This document shows positions 59,849 to 64,000 of a stretch of 64,000 nt of DNA, one piece after another. The stretch spans positions 2,766,001 through 2,830,000 of the forward strand of contig NZ_CP150239.1 of the NCBI RefSeq assembly GCF_037975215.1. Reading direction: 5' to 3'. The stretch's first letter is position 1, and the number at the start of each line of letters is the position of its first letter. Origin of the DNA: Solibacillus sp. FSL R5-0449 (lineage in GTDB: Bacteria > Bacillota > Bacilli > Bacillales_A > Planococcaceae). Position numbers and translations under genes: made by a program. Under the pieces are notes generated by a model that was given only the letters and a program-made list of their open reading frames with translations, did not search any database and had not been told where the DNA came from.

Positions 59849-60607
59849 CTAATATATCATCTTTCCCTCTACTCTAGTACTACAACTGTTCAATTCACAC
59901 TCAAAAATTAATGGTGAGTGATCACTAACGCTCAGATATTCTCCAATTTCACCAATACTAAAATTCCTAATGTACGGTACAAATTCTTTAGAAACTAAAC
60001 AGTAATCTATATGGAAAGGTTTTTCTAAATTTTGATGATGATAGTAAGTATATTCGCTCTCCATACCATACTCCTCTTGATTAATATGGTGATAGCAACT
60101 AGTTAAATTATAGCTATTAAATAAGTCAATAATTTTATTATATCCACTCTTACCACCTAAACCTGAATAACTTGAAGTTACTCTCTTTTCAAGATTAAAA
60201 TCACCCATAATAATTACTGGGCTATTCTTAATAAGATTTTCATATTCAATAAATGCATTATATAAAACTTTTCCATAAGAAGCTGAAGGCATTCTCTTAG
60301 TCCAAACGGCAATAAGTGTAAAATTTTCTCTTCCACTCACTTTAATAGGTATAATCCATTCATACTTTATATCTTCTACTAACAATTCCAGTTTATAGTC
60401 TTTTGAAAAGGTAAACACACCTACTCCTAATCCTCTTACCTTCCCTTCCCCTATCCATAAACAATCTTCAAATTGAAAATCTTTTTCTGATTTTTGTGGA
60501 TTTTGTACTTCTTGAAGTATGGCAATATCAGGTGCTAAATTAGATATTCTTCTAATTTTTTCAATATTATTTAAGCCATTCTTAACATTCCATGAAATAA
60601 TTTTCAT
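59849..60607 (-). CDS. Endonuclease/exonuclease/phosphatase-fold enzyme, 252 aa
   Basis: EEP motifs in order: ISWNVKNG (N7), ILQEVQNP (E about 33), VIIMGDFNLE (D-x-N), HIDYCLVS and VSDHSPLIF. This is the fold of exonuclease III and related Mg-dependent phosphodiesterases; the sequence is compact (no extra domain), and the substrate is open. Length slightly below ExoA. It lies beside a defence-type operon but is separated from it by a terminator, so it is probably an independent unit. Confidence 0.85.
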   Translation of the reverse strand: MKIISWNVKNGLNNIEKIRRISNLAPDIAILQEVQNPQKSEKDFQFEDCLWIGEGKVRGLGVGVFTFSKDYKLELLVEDIKYEWIIPIKVSGRENFTLIAVWTKRMPSASYGKVLYNAFIEYENLIKNSPVIIMGDFNLEKRVTSSYSGLGGKSGYNKIIDLFNSYNLTSCYHHINQEEYGMESEYTYYHHQNLEKPFHIDYCLVSKEFVPYIRNFSIGEIGEYLSVSDHSPLIFECELNSCSTRVEGKMIY

Positions 60608-60694
60608 TGTTTTTCCCCTTGTTCTAAATAGTGTAATATCCCATCACATTATTGCCAAATTTAACCACATTAAATTGTACTCATAAATAGATAA

Positions 60695-60722
60695 AAACGC
60701 AATATCAAATGATATTGCGTTT
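60695..60722. terminator. Terminator of the Dnd-associated-like operon
   Basis: AAACGCAATATC / GATATTGCGTTT stem with T-tract on the minus strand, 24 bases after the stop at 60747. Confidence 0.85.
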
Positions 60723-60746
60723 ATTAATCTTACTATTATATATAAA

Positions 60747-61202
60747 TCAAAACGGTACATCTTTTAATGTTGCTAAAATATAACTCATTAAATCAACTTG
60801 GTAATTTTTGTATTTCACATCAAGCCTATTGCCGTCCCATTTTTCACGAAATACTTCTTCAATTAGTATTTCCATTCCACCCTCAGCATAGTTTTCTAGA
60901 ACTTTACGAGCTTCGGCATGGAATTCAGAATCATTGAAACGCTCTAAGTCTTTACCCTTATTTTCATCATTTAAAATCAGTGTATATATTAAATTACGCT
61001 CATCTAATGAGAAATAATTTGAACGGAATTCACGGCTTCTTTCAACTACTGGCGATAGTTTACCAGACTTTGCGCCAATTGCTGCGCAAATCAAAAATAA
61101 GGAATGATACTTCATATCATATGTGTTCGAGAAAAATGTATAAATATGTTCATATTTTTTACTCGTGTACATTATAATTTGCTTATCACCTAAAAAGTCC
61201 AT
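60747..61202 (-). CDS. Dnd-system-associated protein 4-like, 151 aa
   Basis: The stretch YHSLFLICAAIGAKSGKLSP ... FRSNYFSLDERNLIYTLILN ... KVLENYAEGGMEILIEEVF recalls the family called dnd system-associated protein 4 (AAxxG..., then ENYANGGLEIL); match is from memory. Soluble, no enzyme motifs. GGGGGC lies 8 bases before the ATG, and the gene begins 3 bases after the ATPase stop. As last gene of the operon it probably works with that ATPase. Confidence 0.6.
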   Translation of the reverse strand: MDFLGDKQIIMYTSKKYEHIYTFFSNTYDMKYHSLFLICAAIGAKSGKLSPVVERSREFRSNYFSLDERNLIYTLILNDENKGKDLERFNDSEFHAEARKVLENYAEGGMEILIEEVFREKWDGNRLDVKYKNYQVDLMSYILATLKDVPF

Positions 61203-61205
61203 TAC

Positions 61206-63233
61206 TTATAGCCCCCTTGTAGTTAGAGCTGCGTGTAACTCTACTTGTTCAATTTCTGCATCCATCACATCTCGTTGTACAATTCGATAAAATTTACCCA
61301 ACTTATTATTGTCTTTAAATACGCGTTCTTCATTCACCGTTAACTCAGTATCAGTTAATAATAGAACCCATTGTGATGCTAATGTTGGAATATTAATAAT
61401 AAGCTGATCGCGGTTATTTGCACTTAAGCGGTTAAATGGTGAGTCCATAAATAGCGGGAAGTTAATTAATATATTATCGCCACTTGCAATTTGCGCGAGT
61501 GCCGTAATGAACGCTAACGCTACAATTTGGCGCTGACCTTGTGAAATATCTTGTGTAATATCAATATCATCGTGTCCGATAATCTCAATCTCAAACTTAT
61601 CATTAATGTTAATTTTTTGAATTAAATTAATATCTTTACGATCAATTAAGCGTTTGAAAATATCAGTTGTTAAGTCACTTAAATTGTATCGCATTGTCGA
61701 ACTGAATTCTTCCGTAATTTCTTTCACATTTTTACGAATTCTTTCGATATAGTCTAAAACCTTGGAATCAAAAGCAAGTGTTTGATTGTTTTTAAACATA
61801 TCGGAAAGCTCGACTTCAAGTCGCTCTAATTGTTTTTCAGCTTCATCAATAGCATCTTTGACACGAGCAATTTGAATACGAGTTAGACTTTCTTTTTCGC
61901 GTTGTGTTTCTAGTGCATTTTTAATTTCTTCTAAATGTACTTCAGCACCTGCTCTTGAACCAATTTCTTTTTCAACCATCTCAATATCTCGAGCAATCTC
62001 TTTACGCTCTATATCTTTTTCACGTATTTTACGGAGTAACTTAACCATCTCTTGCTCGGAAGTGTCATAAGTATTCTGCTTTTCCGTAATTAAGTTTTTA
62101 ATAGAACTTGAAATTGTGACAAGCTCGGAACGACGATAGTTTTCACGTAGTGATTGTACATATAACATATTTTCCTTATGTACGCTTAGATCATTATCAC
62201 AGCAAGCACAACGACTTTGTTTTAATGAAAGATCTAATACATCTGATGGAACTATACTACCTTGATCAATTGTCAACTGCTCTAAGTAATTTGTGACATT
62301 TGGGAATGTAGCGTTAAGTAATAGAAACGATGCTTCATTACGAAGCTTGCCAACTACTTGTCCTTTTAAGTCATCTAAATATTCTACTTTAGAAGCCAGA
62401 TTTTCACGTAATCCTTTTAACTGATCTTGTATACGGCGGATATCTTCATTTTGTGATAACTGAAGCTCATAATGGGTAATTAATTTCTTACATTCATTTT
62501 GTTCAATTAATAACTGTTGTTGAATCACTTTTTGTTGATCGATTTCAGACTTTTTCACTTCAATTTCTTTTTCTTTACTTTCGATATCTGTGTTTCCAGC
62601 GTTATCTATAATTTGCTTTTTTTCAGAGCGGTGTAAAGTTTCAATTATATTATGAGCTTCTTCTAAGTTGTTAATTTGTAAGAGCTTCGAAATAGCTGTC
62701 CGTACCTCTTTTTTTACTTCATCAGTCGTTTTCGCCAACGTGTCAATTTTTTCAGCGTCAAATAAGAAGAAGTCTTTAATTTCTTCATCTAAAATTTCAT
62801 TCATTTTTGCACGAACTGTAACTTCATTATCAAAAGTTTGGGCACCGTAATTTCCATTTTCATCAAACATAACTAACTTTACGTAATCAAAACGTTCTTC
62901 GATACGGTCACCACGTTTAATTCCTTTTAAAGCTCGCGTAATTTCGAATTTACGTCCTAAATGTTCAAACGTAACTGTTACAGAGGTTTCAACTGGTCGC
63001 TTTGAATCCTCTAATAAGCGGAAACTAGCTAAGTGTACAGGCTCTTTCGGGTTATCTTGCTGAATATGTGTACTTCCATATAATGCATACATTAACGCTC
63101 TAAAAAGACCGGTCTTCCCTTTACCATTCTCTCCGAAAACAATCGTAATATTTTTTTCACCTAATGCAAATTCAATTGTTTGCTTGCCCATGTATTGACG
63201 AAAGTTTTGGAGTTCCATTTTTAAAAGTATCAT
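61206..63233 (-). CDS. DndD-like SMC/Rad50-type ATPase, 675 aa
   Basis: Walker A GENGKGKT (34-41), the DndD-typical FFLFDAEKID (155-164), long coiled coils (195-285, 375-510) around a CxCC hook (C342, C344, C345) that could bind zinc, ABC signature SQGQRQIVAL (564-573) and Walker B LFMDSPF (594-600). DndD is the ATPase of phosphorothioate modification, but related ATPases occur in other defence operons. The start ATG lies 4 bases after the 54-aa gene's stop. All key motifs are intact. Confidence 0.88.
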   Translation of the reverse strand: MILLKMELQNFRQYMGKQTIEFALGEKNITIVFGENGKGKTGLFRALMYALYGSTHIQQDNPKEPVHLASFRLLEDSKRPVETSVTVTFEHLGRKFEITRALKGIKRGDRIEERFDYVKLVMFDENGNYGAQTFDNEVTVRAKMNEILDEEIKDFFLFDAEKIDTLAKTTDEVKKEVRTAISKLLQINNLEEAHNIIETLHRSEKKQIIDNAGNTDIESKEKEIEVKKSEIDQQKVIQQQLLIEQNECKKLITHYELQLSQNEDIRRIQDQLKGLRENLASKVEYLDDLKGQVVGKLRNEASFLLLNATFPNVTNYLEQLTIDQGSIVPSDVLDLSLKQSRCACCDNDLSVHKENMLYVQSLRENYRRSELVTISSSIKNLITEKQNTYDTSEQEMVKLLRKIREKDIERKEIARDIEMVEKEIGSRAGAEVHLEEIKNALETQREKESLTRIQIARVKDAIDEAEKQLERLEVELSDMFKNNQTLAFDSKVLDYIERIRKNVKEITEEFSSTMRYNLSDLTTDIFKRLIDRKDINLIQKININDKFEIEIIGHDDIDITQDISQGQRQIVALAFITALAQIASGDNILINFPLFMDSPFNRLSANNRDQLIINIPTLASQWVLLLTDTELTVNEERVFKDNNKLGKFYRIVQRDVMDAEIEQVELHAALTTRGL

Positions 63234-63237
63234 CGTT

Positions 63238-63402
63238 TCATTTCATCTCCTTTGCTACATGCTCTCGTATGTTAGTACGCAGCGCATTACGAACCTCATC
63301 CTTTTGTGTCACTTGCTCCACATCTTGTAATAATTTCATAAGAAATGAACGATTCGGTTCCTCTAAATCATTAATACGTTTCAATAACTCCGAATTAATC
63401 AT
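63238..63402 (-). CDS. Small helical protein inside the defence operon, 54 aa
   Basis: MINSELLKRINDLEEPNRSF then LMKLLQDVEQVTQKDEVRNA, entirely helical and charged, no membrane segment. Its ATG overlaps the helicase stop (TATGATTAA), and its stop is 4 bases before the ATPase start, so it is a true member of the operon. Likely an adaptor between helicase and ATPase. Family unknown. Confidence 0.7.
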   Translation of the reverse strand: MINSELLKRINDLEEPNRSFLMKLLQDVEQVTQKDEVRNALRTNIREHVAKEMK

Positions 63403-64000
63403 AATTTTCGTATTCCTCCTTCATTGCGTAATACACATCCCACGGTTTCATATCCATCAAATGGTTTAGGTTATATGGTGAAATGTACGGTAATATCGTA
63501 TTTTTTGCATGTGATGGCGTGATGGAGCTATTCGCAAATTCCGCAAAGCGAGGTAACTCTTTACGTGCCACAGATGTGAATGATGAATCATCAGTATCTT
63601 TTGGCAATACAATAAAATCGTAAATTTCTGCAAGCACTTTACCATCGTATGTTCGTAAAATTCTTCCTCGACGTTGAACGAATTCTCGAGGATTTGAGGT
63701 GCTAGATAAAAAATAAGCTGTCTTCGTACTCGGTACATCTACACCTTCATCTAAACATTTGATTGCTACTAAAATTTGAATATCACCTGCAGCAAAACAA
63801 TTTAAAATTTCTTTACGTTGCTTATTTGGTACTGTTGAATCAAACTTGTGAACCTTTAACCCAAGACTAGCTAACATACGTGTTATTTCATTTACTTGTC
63901 CATCTGCACAATATACAATCGAATGTGAGATGGTTTCAATACCCTTTTTTTCTAACAATTCTATTAAACGTGGAATTTTTTGTTCTGCTTTACTTAAAAT
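63395..64000 (-). CDS. SF2 DEAD/DEAH-type helicase, C-terminal part (runs off window)
   Basis: The visible 201 residues are a helicase C domain: IVYCADGQVNEITRMLA, motif V region ILVAIKCLDEGVDVPS, motif VI FVQRRGRILRT, and a C-terminal tail to YENYD. The open frame continues past base 64000, so start and Walker motifs are not visible. First visible gene of the four-gene minus-strand operon with overlapping or almost touching junctions. Confidence 0.9.
   Translation of the reverse strand: MLSKAEQKIPRLIELLEKKGIETISHSIVYCADGQVNEITRMLASLGLKVHKFDSTVPNKQRKEILNCFAAGDIQILVAIKCLDEGVDVPSTKTAYFLSSTSNPREFVQRRGRILRTYDGKVLAEIYDFIVLPKDTDDSSFTSVARKELPRFAEFANSSITPSHAKNTILPYISPYNLNHLMDMKPWDVYYAMKEEYENYD

Noticed and set aside
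61206-63233. Calling the ATPase a genuine DndD of a complete phosphorothioate system
   Set aside because: None of DndB, DndC or DndE is visible in the window, so only DndD-like is justified.
1-64000. CRISPR arrays, tRNA and rRNA genes
   Set aside because: No regularly spaced direct repeats and no tRNA-like cloverleaf or rRNA sequence were noticed in either strand on reading.

Overview
The window looks like a chromosomal stretch of a low-GC, endospore-forming Bacillales bacterium. My best guess is the Planococcaceae (Lysinibacillus/Solibacillus-like), which is an inference. Supporting signs are a complete GerA-type germinant-receptor operon with its small D protein, two Spo0E-like phosphatase genes, a yrzI-type small gene, a YdfHIJ-like cassette, strong AGGAGG ribosome-binding sites and A+T-rich spacers. 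No rRNA, tRNA or CRISPR array was seen.

Layout. 1-7.5 kb: the end of an IS110/IS1111-type element, a frameshifted membrane gene, many small hypothetical or membrane genes, a Spo0E gene, and a padR-DUF1700-DUF4097 operon whose middle gene carries a one-base frameshift. 7.8-15.7 kb: an NAD(P)-binding oxidoreductase, a membrane metallophosphoesterase and a YhgE-type ABC-2 exporter, divergent from a TetR regulator with two candidate operators; then an MMPL/RND exporter with its two-component system (ydfJ, ydfI, ydfH). 15.7-21 kb: a second Spo0E gene, a duplicated vanZ fragment, and the ger operon (A, B, C, D). 21.5-26.6 kb: a structured leader, a secreted protein, an anchored subtilase lacking the usual oxyanion Asn, a small membrane protein, an ECF sigma/anti-sigma pair and two tandem secreted Cys-pair proteins. 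26.8-28.4 kb: a complete IS1111-like element with a probable bridge-RNA region. 28.6-34.5 kb: lipoproteins, orphan genes, gene remnants, a tyrosine recombinase and the yrzI locus. 34.8-42.2 kb: mostly ordinary metabolism and signalling (M20 amidohydrolase + AbgT, DUF2062, GGDEF, LysE, ECF sigma/anti-sigma). 42.5-57 kb: accessory mosaic (Abi_2 protein, hydrolase pseudogene, RidA/HxlR, VanZ, a third ECF locus, two near-identical DUF421 genes, the tail of a lost second ger operon, a secreted toxin with its immunity gene, DUF4153, pRiA4b-ORF3-like protein, SDR). 57.3-64 kb: a defence-flavoured end with an AbaSI-like modification-dependent endonuclease, a nucleoside hydrolase, an EEP-fold enzyme and a minus-strand operon (SF2 helicase, 54-aa protein, DndD-like SMC ATPase, Dnd-associated-4-like protein) that runs off the window.

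Themes. (1) Defence and conflict: Dnd-associated-like operon, AbaSI-like nuclease, Abi_2/HEPN protein, toxin-immunity pair. (2) Envelope stress and export: three ECF loci, YdfHIJ, YhgE/TetR, padR-DUF4097. (3) Strong local duplication and decay: at least five short remnants match, or clearly derive from, gene families (three of them from genes elsewhere in this window), and several genes are broken at short homopolymer runs. (4) Three families of short palindromic intergenic repeats. The best candidates for unusual biology are the operon at 60.7-64 kb, the subtilase cassette at 21.5-24.1 kb with its leader, and the IS1111 bridge-RNA/target arrangement. All functional names come from reading the translated sequence and recalling families; no database search was possible.
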